This document shows positions 1-9,114 of a DNA stretch of 20,286 nucleotides, piece by piece. Origin of the DNA: a virus; the IMG/VR virus record IMGVR_UViG_3300020411_000404, positions 1 to 20,286 of that record; one strand, written 5' to 3'. A program made the translations under genes and the position numbers. The notes beneath the pieces are model-generated. The model ran no database searches. It was not told the DNA's origin and worked only from the letters and a program-made list of their open reading frames with translations. Numbering within the stretch: the first letter of the stretch is position 1; the number at the start of each line of letters is the position of its first letter.

Positions 1-69
1 TATTCCTGCAGGGCCTGTATTTCCTATTGGTCCTACTGGTCCAGGACTTCCTACTGGTCCTGGAGGTCC
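1..69 (-). repeat. Collagen-like Gly-X-Y repeat coding region
   Basis: In the minus-strand frame of the DUF4815-type gene, codons give glycine at every third residue (residues 1322, 1325 and so on to 1343), mostly followed by proline (GPP, GPV, GSP, GPV, GPI, GNT, GPA). This is the collagen triple-helix pattern and implies a trimeric rod. At DNA level it appears as repeated tcctactggtcc-like units. It continues past the window, so total length is unknown. Confidence 0.85.
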
Positions 70-3000
70 TACTATTTCTATAACTTCTTGTATAACTACA
101 GGTGCTGGTGGGGGTGGCATAGGTGTTCCTAAACCAATTGATATATCAGTTGAAATATCTGTAACCACTCTATCGTCTGTATGTTGTGATGCTGCTACGT
201 TCGCTGTTTTAAGACTAACAATAGTGTCTTGTGTTTTTTGTCTTAAACCTGCTGATTCGTAATTAGCAGTAACAGAAGTTGTTGCTTGTCTGTCTTTATT
301 ATTAACATTGTCTGTTAATTTAAATACCTTAACACCTGTTCTAAATGTTCCTGATGGAATTGTAAATTGTCCTGAAACTTTTCCGTCTGCATCTGTTGTA
401 AGTGTGCTTCCCAATGCTCCACCTATTGTAGAACAATGTTCTGATACATCTTCTCCATCAAAGAATGGATAAACTCTTGTATTAGGTTTTAGTCTTATTG
501 CACTAAATACTACAGCTCTTGATCTCATGAACGGAGCAAAGGATACGTCAACCACTTTTTCACCCAACGATTGTTCTTCTCTGTTGGCACTAATGTCCAA
601 GCTAGTTCCTTGTCGGGTTTGAGCTTGTTCTGTTGTGGTTGTTGTAAATAGTGAGTTATTACTTGTTCCTGAGCCTCCACTACCTGAACCAAATGTATTT
701 AATTCTTGTGTTTGTGTTGAAACAACATTTGCTGCTCCTGTGTCTTCCCATGAACCCCATTGTGTTCCCCAAGCATTTGCCATGTTTTCCCAAGCATCAT
801 AGTTACCATCAAAGTTTTTAGTGACTGCTGGTTGAACGTCTGTAGCAACAAAGTTGTCTACGTCTGGAGTAAGTGTTAAGTCTCCATAATAATGGAATGT
901 TAATTCCTTAACTAGGTTCTCTGTCTGAGAAGCTTTCATTTGTGATATAAACGGAACCACTTCATATGGTAGTGTAATTGCTGTTCCTGTTTGTGCTAGC
1001 GTTGTAGTTGCACTTGCGGTTCCTATATCTGAATGTGCTGTTAATGATATGTTTTCCATATCAAAGAATGGTCTAGCATGTTTCTTTTTAGGATCAATTG
1101 CTATCTTATAATCAGGATCTAATACAGCTCCAACGTTATGTCCTGTCATTGGATCTACTAATATACCATTCTTAAATCTATCTACACCACTAGAGTTTAC
1201 TATTGTTTGTTCTTTTGCGTATGTTTCTAATAAGTTAAGTGATGCGTAATATTCTAAATTTTTAATTCTGTTTTCTAATACGCCAATATCTCTCATTGTA
1301 AAGCGTTTGAAAGATAACTGTTGAACACTAATGGCGTAATCTGGTCTGCCTACTTCTTTAGCTCTTGTAGTAGATAAACAAGGGAACGGTGGCAAATTAA
1401 TTGTTGCCAATGTCATACATTTTTCTGGCTCTGCAGGTAATATAGGATCGTCTGCGTATGCTCCTTCTACTTGTCTTAAATTGCCATCGTTATCACATAT
1501 AACTCTTAATCTTTTACCTTGATATCTTATATAATCTGTTGTAAATGTCTTAACTGGAACAGGGTTTGTAAGTCCATTACCTGGTCTATCTATAGCTTCA
1601 TTAATATTTGTAACTGCTGGGATAGAACCAACTGTGCTTCCATCAGTAGGTGTTACTGTGTCTACTGCCCTAGGACGGAAGTCAACTGTATCTCTAAGAT
1701 CAAAGTCTCCATGTATCTGAGATCTGTATATTGGAATATCTTCTGTTCTAATTTTATCTGCTGGTAATGATGCTGTTGTGTCATCTACAGGATAACTGTC
1801 TACTACCGAGAATGTTGCTGTTGTAATTGTTTGTGTAAAGTAAGAAAACTTAACTAATAAATTATCATATGTTGAAAGGTCAAGTGTGCTACTTGCTTTC
1901 TTAATAATTTTAGCATGTCCTACTAAATTGTCTTTATGTCCGTTGTCAAATCTAAAATCAGATGTTACATCAATACCATCTGTTAATGCAGTAAATGCTG
2001 CTGTATGTGCTCTAATTTCTTCTATTTTAAATCCGTCTGAAACACCTAATGAATATTCTCCGCTAGTTCCTGCAGGGTGTCCTGCTGCTTCTGTATTAAT
2101 TGTTACATATTTAGATTTATTAATTGCTTTTGCTACTGGTGTTGAATCTGTTTTTAATACATTAACATAAGCTAAAGCATTTCTATTTGCGCCTGTAATA
2201 GCACCAATGTCTATTTCTAATGTAGAGGTTCCTGATTGTGTAATTGTTGCAGCGTCTACATCAATATATTCTCCTGCATTAATTGTGTTACCGCCGTATG
2301 CAAATCCATCTTCTACGACAACAATTATATTAGCAAGTTTAATTGTATCTGTTAATGTTCCTGAATAAGGGAATGTTTCATCACCTGAAGTTGTTAGTGT
2401 AAGTTTACCTGCTGCTGTAAATGTTCCTGTAAACTCTTTTGTATATTGGAATGTGTGATCGTATGAACCTGAATCTGCTTTTAATGTTTGGATATGCTTA
2501 TGAGGCATAGCAAATAACATTTTATTTTGTGATTGTTCTTTTATTTCTGATTTACCACCAACTAAATTAACGTCTGCAATACCATCTGGTGTTCCTGAAG
2601 TTGCGTCGTATCTAACACCTTTAATACTTTCGTTATCTCCACCTGTTAATTGTATGTCATATAGATACATTCTATAAACTGCTGTTGTTCCCATAATACC
2701 AGCTGATGGAGAACTACTTTGATGGACTAAGTGTCTGGCTTTTGCTACACCTATTTTTGTTCCTTGTGCTGTAGAATTACCGCCTTGTGCTGTATCATAT
2801 AAATCTACTGTTGCACCACCATCAATATCCCAATTACCTGTAACCTGAGTTATCTCTATGTAATTTCCATATGAAGTTGATATTGGTGTTCCTTCTAAAG
2901 TTTTTGTTCCTGAAGGTTTTCTAATTATAATCTTTTTAGTTGTTCCTAGTGATCTTTTGAAACCACCTACATATGAAACACCAGGTGATACACCAATTAC

Positions 3001-4032
3001 AAGTCCTTCTCTATTACCACCATTAGCTGATGAATATACACCATTATTATTTCCTTCTTTTAAATGTTCTCTAACATCTACTGTCATACCTCGAACAGTA
3101 TAGTTACCTGATTCGTCGTATGTTCTGTTTGCTAATACTTCTCCTAGTCCGCCTAGTGGATTATCTTTTGTTCTTGTTCTTACAACACCACCATCTTTAA
3201 CTTCGTAATATAAGTAGAAATTTTCTGGAACACTATCTGCTGGATCTAATGCTTTAAGAGTTACTGTAAATTTTAATCTATCTGCACCAGGAGCATTATA
3301 GTTAAATGAGCCCTGTGCTGGATCTAGTAATGTGCTATCTGTTGATGAGTTTATTGCTGTTTCTGTTACTAAGAAACCTACTCTCTTACCATGTAATATT
3401 GAGTATCTATCTTGTAATACACTTATTTTGTCTGTTCTTATGAATGAACCTCTGGCAAATATTAAACCTGGTTCTAATATAAGTTCTCTTGTTCTACCAT
3501 AATGAGATGTTGTTTCGTTTGCTGCATTAGCTGGTGCTACTACGAAGGTCTTACCATTTCTGCCTGCGTCTGTAGATGTAACTGTTAATGTTTCTCCTGC
3601 TGCAAATTTTGTGTAACTTGTTTGTGAATTGGTGTAATTACCATAAATCTGTTTTGTTGCCGGAGCTGCTGCTTCTGTTCCTGTTTCAACTCCTGTAATT
3701 GTCATTGTTAGGCCTGAGGTTCCGCCTGTTAATGTATCTCCTTTGTATGTAGATAAAGTTGTATTGTCTACTGCTACTGCAGGTGATGAGGCGTCTGTGT
3801 CTAATATTTTAACCCAATCTCTAATTACAAGGTTTTCTGCACACCCTGTTATAACTGCGCCTTCTTGCAACACAAAACCAAAACCTTTTTCCATTTGGTT
3901 TTGTAATATTGTTTGTAATTGTGTAAGTTCTCTTGCTTGGACTGCCACACCTGGTTTAAATAAAACCCTATGGAAATCATTAGCAGAGCTAAAGTCGTCG
4001 TAATATGGTGATGCGTTTAAATTTAATGCCAT
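1..4032 (-). CDS. DUF4815-type large virion structural protein, C-terminus cut by window edge
   Basis: The reading frame starts at the ATG at 4032 and stays open for 1344 codons to the left edge, so the C-terminus is missing. The N-terminus (MALNLNASPYYDDF, then FHRVLFKPGVAVQARELTQL near residues 20-40) matches what I know of the DUF4815 virion proteins of marine T4-like phages. A long beta-rich body follows. Near residues 1304-1311 there is a proline-rich stretch, and from residue 1322 to the edge the sequence is regular Gly-X-Y, with eight glycines at every third position. I infer a baseplate-peripheral protein that carries or connects fibres, in the place T4 uses for gp9/gp10. It sits 3 nt after the gp8 stop, with only a weak AGG ahead of the start, so it is probably translated by coupling. 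Family assignment is fairly sure; exact role is not. Confidence 0.82.
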   Translation of the reverse strand, partial: MALNLNASPYYDDFSSANDFHRVLFKPGVAVQARELTQLQTILQNQMEKGFGFVLQEGAVITGCAENLVIRDWVKILDTDASSPAVAVDNTTLSTYKGDTLTGGTSGLTMTITGVETGTEAAAPATKQIYGNYTNSQTSYTKFAAGETLTVTSTDAGRNGKTFVVAPANAANETTSHYGRTRELILEPGLIFARGSFIRTDKISVLQDRYSILHGKRVGFLVTETAINSSTDSTLLDPAQGSFNYNAPGADRLKFTVTLKALDPADSVPENFYLYYEVKDGGVVRTRTKDNPLGGLGEVLANRTYDESGNYTVRGMTVDVREHLKEGNNNGVYSSANGGNREGLVIGVSPGVSYVGGFKRSLGTTKKIIIRKPSGTKTLEGTPISTSYGNYIEITQVTGNWDIDGGATVDLYDTAQGGNSTAQGTKIGVAKARHLVHQSSSPSAGIMGTTAVYRMYLYDIQLTGGDNESIKGVRYDATSGTPDGIADVNLVGGKSEIKEQSQNKMLFAMPHKHIQTLKADSGSYDHTFQYTKEFTGTFTAAGKLTLTTSGDETFPYSGTLTDTIKLANIIVVVEDGFAYGGNTINAGEYIDVDAATITQSGTSTLEIDIGAITGANRNALAYVNVLKTDSTPVAKAINKSKYVTINTEAAGHPAGTSGEYSLGVSDGFKIEEIRAHTAAFTALTDGIDVTSDFRFDNGHKDNLVGHAKIIKKASSTLDLSTYDNLLVKFSYFTQTITTATFSVVDSYPVDDTTASLPADKIRTEDIPIYRSQIHGDFDLRDTVDFRPRAVDTVTPTDGSTVGSIPAVTNINEAIDRPGNGLTNPVPVKTFTTDYIRYQGKRLRVICDNDGNLRQVEGAYADDPILPAEPEKCMTLATINLPPFPCLSTTRAKEVGRPDYAISVQQLSFKRFTMRDIGVLENRIKNLEYYASLNLLETYAKEQTIVNSSGVDRFKNGILVDPMTGHNVGAVLDPDYKIAIDPKKKHARPFFDMENISLTAHSDIGTASATTTLAQTGTAITLPYEVVPFISQMKASQTENLVKELTFHYYGDLTLTPDVDNFVATDVQPAVTKNFDGNYDAWENMANAWGTQWGSWEDTGAANVVSTQTQELNTFGSGSGGSGTSNNSLFTTTTTEQAQTRQGTSLDISANREEQSLGEKVVDVSFAPFMRSRAVVFSAIRLKPNTRVYPFFDGEDVSEHCSTIGGALGSTLTTDADGKVSGQFTIPSGTFRTGVKVFKLTDNVNNKDRQATTSVTANYESAGLRQKTQDTIVSLKTANVAASQHTDDRVVTDISTDISIGLGTPMPPPPAPVVIQEVIEIVGPPGPVGSPGPVGPIGNTGPAGI

Positions 4033-4035
4033 TTG

Positions 4036-5634
4036 TTAAAACCTAATCAATGCTTTTATTTGTTCTACTTGATCCTCGGATCTAGTTACCGGTGATCTGT
4101 TATCTAAATATATTACTTCACCTGAAGAATTCTTAACTTCTGGATTCGTAACACTATTTATACTCAAACTCGGAATGTTTTGAGTAGTATTTGTTAAAGT
4201 TGACGACCCTGTTATTAATGGTAGTTCGGCTGTAAGATAAACATTATCATTATCGCTGTCTACTTGTATAACTTGAAACTTGCCTCCGTCGCTAGTTGTT
4301 ATTATATCGTCTGCAACATATCTGTTAGCTGTAATATCGGCCGTTGGCACATTTACTATATAACATGCTGTTGCTGTGTTCGTTGTATAAACTACACCTG
4401 CTGGTGTTTTTATATTTTTAATTAGTGCAATCTGTCTAAAGTCGTTGCCTAATATTAAATCTTTGTTTGAGTTTTCATCGAATGAAACTGTTAGTCCTAA
4501 ATTATTTGCAAACAATTCTCTTGTTGCATTTGAACCATGTCCTCCTTGAGGAGATACAATAGCTCTACATACTGCTCCTGAACCATTACCACCTGCTGTT
4601 GTAATAGTTATATCTGCGTATGAATATCCTGTTCCTGCTTGTGTAACCGTTACTTCTGTTATTGCTCCTGTTGCTGCATTAACTGTGGCAGAAGCTTCTG
4701 CTCCTGTTCCATCTCCTGTTATTGTTAATGTAACATCATCAGGTTGATAAAGTGTTCCTGCTGTAGTTACTTCCACTCTATCTACAGTTCCTTCTATTGC
4801 TGCACCTTCTACAGCACTTTGTAATGCTGGTAAACTATCTGCGTCGCCTAATGTAACTGTTCCGGTAGCTGCTGTTCCTGCTCCACCACCAACAAAGGTA
4901 ACGAAACAAAAACTATAACCAGAACCTGCTGTATCAATTGTAACACCTGTTACTGCTCCGCCTGATACTGTTGCTGTTCCTGTTGCTCCTGTGCCATCTC
5001 CAGCAAAAACAACGGTAGGAACTCCAGTATAACCTGAGCTCCCACTCGTTATCGTAACACTATCTACTTCTCCCGTAACGTCATGCGTTGGGTTTCCTGA
5101 AATTTTTCTAACAGGAATGTAGTCTGCGTCTAAAAATTTGTTTTGGTCTGAGGCTGATACTTGGAACATAAATTTCCAAATATAGCCATCAGATAGTTGG
5201 AACGCTGAGGTTCCTGTTGTAGTGGGCTTGTCTGCTGATTGTGCATTTGAATTATTAGATATACATTTATATACTTTAAATTCATCTGTCATAACATAAA
5301 AATTGGAATCTGCTAATGATGTAGCTTGAGAATACGATTTATTAGTTGATGAGTAAGCATCATCATACTCATCATATATTGTATTCTGTGTCCAATCAAT
5401 ACGTCTTGACAACATACATATATCTGCTGAATCAACTCTTTGTGTAAACATCATGCTTCTTCTAAATTCAGAAACATATGAGTCTGAGTCAATAGGAGAC
5501 TCTGGACTGGTATCATCAGTCCAGGCCGTCGTCTTACCAACTGCAAAATGATAGTAGTCGTTATTGTTCTTGATGTCCCTATGGAACGTCCGAGCCAATT
5601 CTACTCTACCAAGTCTCCTTAAAACTAGCGCCAT
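4036..5634 (-). CDS. gp8: Baseplate wedge protein gp8, enlarged by an inserted repeat region
   Basis: The product is 532 aa. Residues 1-185 carry the marine gp8 pattern: DYYHFAVGKTTAW, then RRIDWTQNTIYDEYDD near 77-92, FYVMTDEFKVYKCISNN near 112-128, and DGYIWKFMFQVS near 149-160 followed by IPVRKI. gp8 is a structural protein of the baseplate wedge that binds the gp10/gp7/gp6 complex. Residues of about 187-363 are four Gly/Thr/Val-rich beta repeats (GSGY-type) that T4 gp8 lacks; T4 gp8 is about 334 aa, and the insertion explains almost all the extra length. The gp8-like sequence resumes from about 370. The start at 5634 has AGGGA a few bases upstream. It lies between the 149-aa gene and the DUF4815 gene. 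Confidence 0.88.
   Translation of the reverse strand: MALVLRRLGRVELARTFHRDIKNNNDYYHFAVGKTTAWTDDTSPESPIDSDSYVSEFRRSMMFTQRVDSADICMLSRRIDWTQNTIYDEYDDAYSSTNKSYSQATSLADSNFYVMTDEFKVYKCISNNSNAQSADKPTTTGTSAFQLSDGYIWKFMFQVSASDQNKFLDADYIPVRKISGNPTHDVTGEVDSVTITSGSSGYTGVPTVVFAGDGTGATGTATVSGGAVTGVTIDTAGSGYSFCFVTFVGGGAGTAATGTVTLGDADSLPALQSAVEGAAIEGTVDRVEVTTAGTLYQPDDVTLTITGDGTGAEASATVNAATGAITEVTVTQAGTGYSYADITITTAGGNGSGAVCRAIVSPQGGHGSNATRELFANNLGLTVSFDENSNKDLILGNDFRQIALIKNIKTPAGVVYTTNTATACYIVNVPTADITANRYVADDIITTSDGGKFQVIQVDSDNDNVYLTAELPLITGSSTLTNTTQNIPSLSINSVTNPEVKNSSGEVIYLDNRSPVTRSEDQVEQIKALIRF
4155..4162 (-). promoter_or_regulatory. Possible internal T4-type late promoter box for the DUF4815-type gene
   Basis: TATAAATA reads leftward here, inside the end of gp8 and about 120 nt before the DUF4815-type start. 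It encodes part of Ser-Ile-Asn in gp8. A chance match is quite possible in DNA this AT-rich, so this is tentative. Confidence 0.25.
4546..5076 (-). repeat. Four GSGY-type beta repeats inserted in gp8
   Basis: Residues of about 187-363 of gp8 contain four degenerate repeats of roughly 35-50 residues. Each has a short valine/threonine strand, a turn like SSGYTGVPTV, AGSGYSF, GTLYQPDD or GTGYSYAD, and a Gly/Ala/Thr segment such as GDGTGATGTATV. The same repeat type occurs in the gp7-position protein. I infer surface beta domains; function is unknown. Confidence 0.75.
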
Positions 5635-5646
5635 TAGTTGTCCCTA

Positions 5647-6096
5647 TTAAGAAATAGTTACTGTCCAGGTAATAGTCATTGAGTCACTAGCACCTTTATT
5701 AACTACTGAAAAAACAGTTCTACAAAGTAGGGTTCCGCCTGAGCCTGCATTTAAAATACCTGCTTCTGTTACTGCCCCTGTTCCTGTGCCTGCTGCAAAT
5801 GATGCAACATAAGCAACAGCGTTTGATGTAACTGTTGTAGAAGTTAATGCGGTTCTTGAACCGGAAATAGCTGTTTCAAGAGCTGTGTTACCAGCTGCTG
5901 CTGCAGTTGTTCCTGTTCCAAGTTCCATATGAGTCATGGCAGTTGCTGAAGCATCTTTCATTCTAGATGCTATAAAAGCAAGTCCAGTATCTACTACAAG
6001 GTTATCTACCTCTCTAGTATCTTTGACTTTACCATGCTTGTCTTTGACTTCAATTTTGAGTTTACCTAAAACTCTGCTTTCATCTTTTTTAAACAT
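5647..6096 (-). CDS. Small Ala/Thr/Gly-rich putative virion protein
   Basis: The product is 149 aa. The N-terminal third is charged (MFKKDESRVLGKLKIEVKDK, then REVDNLVVDTGLAFIASRM), and the remainder is rich in Ala, Thr, Gly and Val with alternating beta-strand character, ending in a TITWTVTIS strand. The NLVVDTGLAFIA and HMELGTGTTAAAAGNTAL motifs recall small structural or tail-associated proteins seen in many tailed phages, but I cannot assign a T4 counterpart. Its position between the gp7-position protein and gp8 supports a baseplate or fibre-accessory role. A clear AGGAG precedes the ATG by about 8 nt, one of the best ribosome-binding sites in this operon, which may mean high expression. 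Function unknown. Confidence 0.75.
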   Translation of the reverse strand: MFKKDESRVLGKLKIEVKDKHGKVKDTREVDNLVVDTGLAFIASRMKDASATAMTHMELGTGTTAAAAGNTALETAISGSRTALTSTTVTSNAVAYVASFAAGTGTGAVTEAGILNAGSGGTLLCRTVFSVVNKGASDSMTITWTVTIS

Positions 6097-6120
6097 TTTT
6101 GTCTCCTAATTATGTTTATT

Positions 6121-9114
6121 CTATGTGAATGTCCAACCTTGACCTACATAATCCTCACTTAAATAAGCTGGGTCTACATAGTCCTGCATTGAACCAATTC
6201 CAGTATCTGTTGCCGTTGCTGTCTCCGCTATTGACGGTTTACTTAACGCTAATACTGCTGATTCTGTAGCAGTTTCGGTTTCTGTTATTCCTTTACTTGT
6301 ATTTATACTGTCTACAGAATCTGTTGCTGCTTTTGAGTTAGAAATATTAACTCCCATACCCTTAACAACACCAGCTGTATCTGAGACACTTACACTATTA
6401 GATAGTGCTTTACTATATGCAATTGCCGGACTGTCTGTGTTCGACGTTGCATGTCCTAACACCTTAGTGAAAGCTTTTGTTTCTGATTCTGACATTGTGC
6501 CTGAATCAGTATAAACTATGCTTAAGGACATAGCCAAACTCTCTTGAGCTTGGTGTCCATCACTAAGCGTTCTATTAAAACTTGTGGCCACTTGTGCCAC
6601 TTCAGTTACTGAAACTGAATCGTCTGGATCGGGTATCCCTAAAGTTAATTCGGTTACGCAAACATCTGTTGCGTCGACGCTACCCAATCTTGTTCCTACA
6701 TAAGCGAGGAAGTTACTTTCTGCGTCTAAATCATTTGTATAAGCTCCTGATCCTGTCGCTGGTGTCCAATAAGTATTTTGGAAACCAGAATCGAAAACTT
6801 TATAAAAATGTTGAACTAGGCTTGAAGCTGCTGATTGTGTTTCAGTAAATGTTCTGATAAACTCTATGTCTATATCATCTTCTGTTACTGAATCTGAAGC
6901 AGTTAAAGCCTCCGTAACGGCCTTAGACATTGACCAATTACTTGAATCTGTATTTGTTGTGACTTCTGCTATGTTGCCTTTATTAAATGCTATAGCATGA
7001 GCCTCTGTTGGAGTAGGAGCATCTGTTAATACTTTATAGAAGTGCATTATTCTAACAGTTGAAGTATTTACTTCATCATCAGAATCAAAAACGTAGAAAT
7101 GATAACCTGTTGATGATACTTCAAATGATACATTAAAGTCTACAACACTTCGTATTAATAAGTCTCCAAATACTTCCATACCTGCTGGGTGGACAGTATC
7201 TCTTAATGCTCTATTCCATGCTGATTGAGGATTGCCTGTTTTAATTACATAAGAATAAGGTTGATATCGTTTGTTGTCTTGTAAGACATTAACATCTGAT
7301 AACTTACCTCTATCGTCTTTCCACTTGCCTTCGTAATTGAATAGATACCCTGTTGTTATAGTTATAACAATAGTCTCTCCTGAAGGAGATATTATTTCTA
7401 TATCAGCGGTATCATTTAGGAAGCCTTCTCCTGGTTGTATAATTGAAAACTCACTAGGTAATCCTGCATCTGTTACAGCTGTTACTCTTACATAACCTAC
7501 GTTTGCTCCACCTATAAATGTATAGTCTTCTGCAAAATATCCTGTAACAGCATATCCTCTACCGTCATCTCCTGATTCGTTTATTACATAAACTTGCCCT
7601 ACTTTAAATCCTGCATTTGCTTCTGAGCCTGCATAAGATTTAAATGAACAACCTACTAAACTTCTTACAAGATAACCGTATATGTCTGCAGTAGTATCGC
7701 CAGCATCTTCTGCTACTACATATGATTTAATTTCTGAAACGTTAATTTCAGCTGCTGCTGATGAATAGCCTGATCCTGCTGCTGTAACTGTAGCAGTTGC
7801 TATTTTACCATCGCTAATTGTTAATACTCCTGTAGCTCCTGAACCGTCTACAGATTTAATATCTAATGTTGGTAGTGCATCATAACCACCACCAGCATCT
7901 GCTATTTTTAAAAATGTTAATCCGTCTGCGTCTATTGTTGCAGTAGCCGTTGCACTAGAACCACCGCCTCCGCTAATTGTAATAGCTGGTGCAGATGAAT
8001 AACCAGATCCTGAATCTGTAATTGTTATGCCTGTAACTGCACCACTTGAATTTACTGTTGCTGTTCCTGTTGCTGTAACACCGTCTCCTCCTGGAGCAGC
8101 AAATGTTACTGTAGGAACACTTGTATAACCAGAGCCTGCTGCTGTAATTGATGTTGCATTAACACCACCTATTCTTGCTAGTATCGCTGCTCCTGCACCA
8201 GGTCCTTTAATTTTTGTTACTGTTTCATCAAAATTTAAAATTAACTCAAATCTTTTTGCCGAGGTTCCTGCTGATTGATATGCGTTCTTTTCAACCCTGT
8301 TTACTGTTCCTGTATGTTCTTTTCTTACTGTAATAGAACCTATTGTTTCATAATATCTTAAATCTATTTTCTTACCTAGTAAGTCTAATGGATCTAAACT
8401 ATTAGCAGGTTCTTCTTCTATCTTAACTGCTTGTTCTTGTGTGTATATGGCATCAGAAGGTTTTAGAATATATTTACTTGGATATGTAACTTCAACATTC
8501 TCTCCATACATAATTCTAAAGAATGCTTGTATGGATTCCTTACTACCTTTTGCTTCATAAAAGTCTTTTGCTCTTTTATAAAAGAATTTTTTATCTAACT
8601 CTATACTCTTAGGGAAATCACTAACAAGAGCTCCTCTCCATTTGTCTAAGAAGTTAGTAGACGCTGCGTCTATATCATTTGTATAGTTTATTATCTCGTC
8701 GCCTTGTTTGGATTGTTGATCCATAAAGGCATAATATTTTTTAAGGAATGTTACAAATGTAGGATATTCAGATTTAATAAATTCTGGAAATTGATCTTCT
8801 ACTAAGAAACTTGTATTTCTTTGTTCAAATTGTATGTCGCCTTGTGCAGCATCTAATACTGCTGTTCCTGCTGCTCCGGAACCTCCGCCACCTGTAATTG
8901 TAACTGTGGGTGTTGACGTATAGCCTGATCCTATGTTTGTAACTTTTATTTCTGTTACAATACCTGATATTTCATTTACTGTTGCAACAGCTGTTGCTCC
9001 TGTGCCTCCGCCTCCAGATATAGAAATTGTTGGCGCGCTGGTATATCCCGAACCTCCGGCTGTTACTGTTATAGATGCAACGTATCTATAAAATGATGGG
9101 ATATAATCCGACAC
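6121..9114 (-). CDS. Large baseplate wedge/structural protein at the gp7 position
   Basis: The product is 997 aa, starting at GTG (9114). The GTG shares its G with the gp6 stop (TAGTG), and AGGAG lies just upstream. Two GSGYTSAPT-type beta repeats occupy about residues 12-92. A helical domain follows, with [20 protein letters not shown] near 109-128 and [19 protein letters not shown] near 191-209. Four more beta repeats lie at about 318-460. The YQPYSYVI and [13 protein letters not shown] motifs near 617-653 are ones I associate with marine T4-like virion proteins. A Ser/Thr/Ala-rich repeating tail ends in [12 protein letters not shown]. Placement between gp6 and gp8, and length near T4 gp7 (1032 aa), suggest the gp7 role: the central wedge subunit. 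That identity rests mainly on gene order; the protein could be a marine-specific structural protein instead. Confidence 0.75.
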   Translation of the reverse strand: MSDYIPSFYRYVASITVTAGGSGYTSAPTISISGGGGTGATAVATVNEISGIVTEIKVTNIGSGYTSTPTVTITGGGGSGAAGTAVLDAAQGDIQFEQRNTSFLVEDQFPEFIKSEYPTFVTFLKKYYAFMDQQSKQGDEIINYTNDIDAASTNFLDKWRGALVSDFPKSIELDKKFFYKRAKDFYEAKGSKESIQAFFRIMYGENVEVTYPSKYILKPSDAIYTQEQAVKIEEEPANSLDPLDLLGKKIDLRYYETIGSITVRKEHTGTVNRVEKNAYQSAGTSAKRFELILNFDETVTKIKGPGAGAAILARIGGVNATSITAAGSGYTSVPTVTFAAPGGDGVTATGTATVNSSGAVTGITITDSGSGYSSAPAITISGGGGSSATATATIDADGLTFLKIADAGGGYDALPTLDIKSVDGSGATGVLTISDGKIATATVTAAGSGYSSAAAEINVSEIKSYVVAEDAGDTTADIYGYLVRSLVGCSFKSYAGSEANAGFKVGQVYVINESGDDGRGYAVTGYFAEDYTFIGGANVGYVRVTAVTDAGLPSEFSIIQPGEGFLNDTADIEIISPSGETIVITITTGYLFNYEGKWKDDRGKLSDVNVLQDNKRYQPYSYVIKTGNPQSAWNRALRDTVHPAGMEVFGDLLIRSVVDFNVSFEVSSTGYHFYVFDSDDEVNTSTVRIMHFYKVLTDAPTPTEAHAIAFNKGNIAEVTTNTDSSNWSMSKAVTEALTASDSVTEDDIDIEFIRTFTETQSAASSLVQHFYKVFDSGFQNTYWTPATGSGAYTNDLDAESNFLAYVGTRLGSVDATDVCVTELTLGIPDPDDSVSVTEVAQVATSFNRTLSDGHQAQESLAMSLSIVYTDSGTMSESETKAFTKVLGHATSNTDSPAIAYSKALSNSVSVSDTAGVVKGMGVNISNSKAATDSVDSINTSKGITETETATESAVLALSKPSIAETATATDTGIGSMQDYVDPAYLSEDYVGQGWTFT
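6180..7047 (-). repeat. Degenerate Ser/Thr/Ala-rich C-terminal repeats of the 997-aa protein
   Basis: From about residue 690 to 975 short units recur with the theme of an aromatic plus Lys motif ([33 protein letters not shown]) followed by a Ser/Thr/Asp-rich segment such as SVSVSDTA or TETETATES. Spacing is irregular, at roughly 25-45 residues. It resembles stalk-like repeats of phage tail proteins. Confidence 0.55.
6300..6307 (-). promoter_or_regulatory. Possible internal late promoter box for the 149-aa gene and gp8
   Basis: TATAAATA reads leftward inside the end of the 997-aa gene, about 200 nt before the 149-aa gene start. It encodes Ser-Ile-Asn, as does the other intragenic copy, so it may simply reflect codon content. 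Low confidence. Confidence 0.2.
7735..8163 (-). repeat. Second block of GSGY-type beta repeats (four units) in the 997-aa protein
   Basis: Residues 318-460 hold four units with cores [42 protein letters not shown] and [14 protein letters not shown]. Each is followed by a Gly-rich turn and an Ala/Thr/Val strand. The block separates the helical N-terminal domain from the conserved central region. Confidence 0.75.
8839..9081 (-). repeat. N-terminal pair of GSGY-type beta repeats in the 997-aa protein
   Basis: Residues 12-92 contain two units, with cores [19 protein letters not shown] and [19 protein letters not shown], directly at the N-terminus and ahead of the conserved helical domain. The units are close to each other in sequence and to those in gp8. 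Confidence 0.75.

Noticed and set aside
1-120. Short repeated units at the left edge as a possible CRISPR array or DNA-level repeat
   Set aside because: The repeats are in phase with a reading frame and explained by collagen triplets; there are no constant repeats with unique spacers.
1519-2170. Plus-strand open frames opposite the DUF4815-type gene
   Set aside because: Cys/Ile-rich or compositionally odd products with no ribosome-binding sites, lying wholly opposite a continuous 1344-codon frame.
4155-6307. Two intragenic TATAAATA boxes treated as firm promoters
   Set aside because: About five or six matches are expected by chance on both strands of DNA this AT-rich; both copies encode Ser-Ile-Asn inside genes and lie over 100 nt from the next start, so they are listed only as possible.
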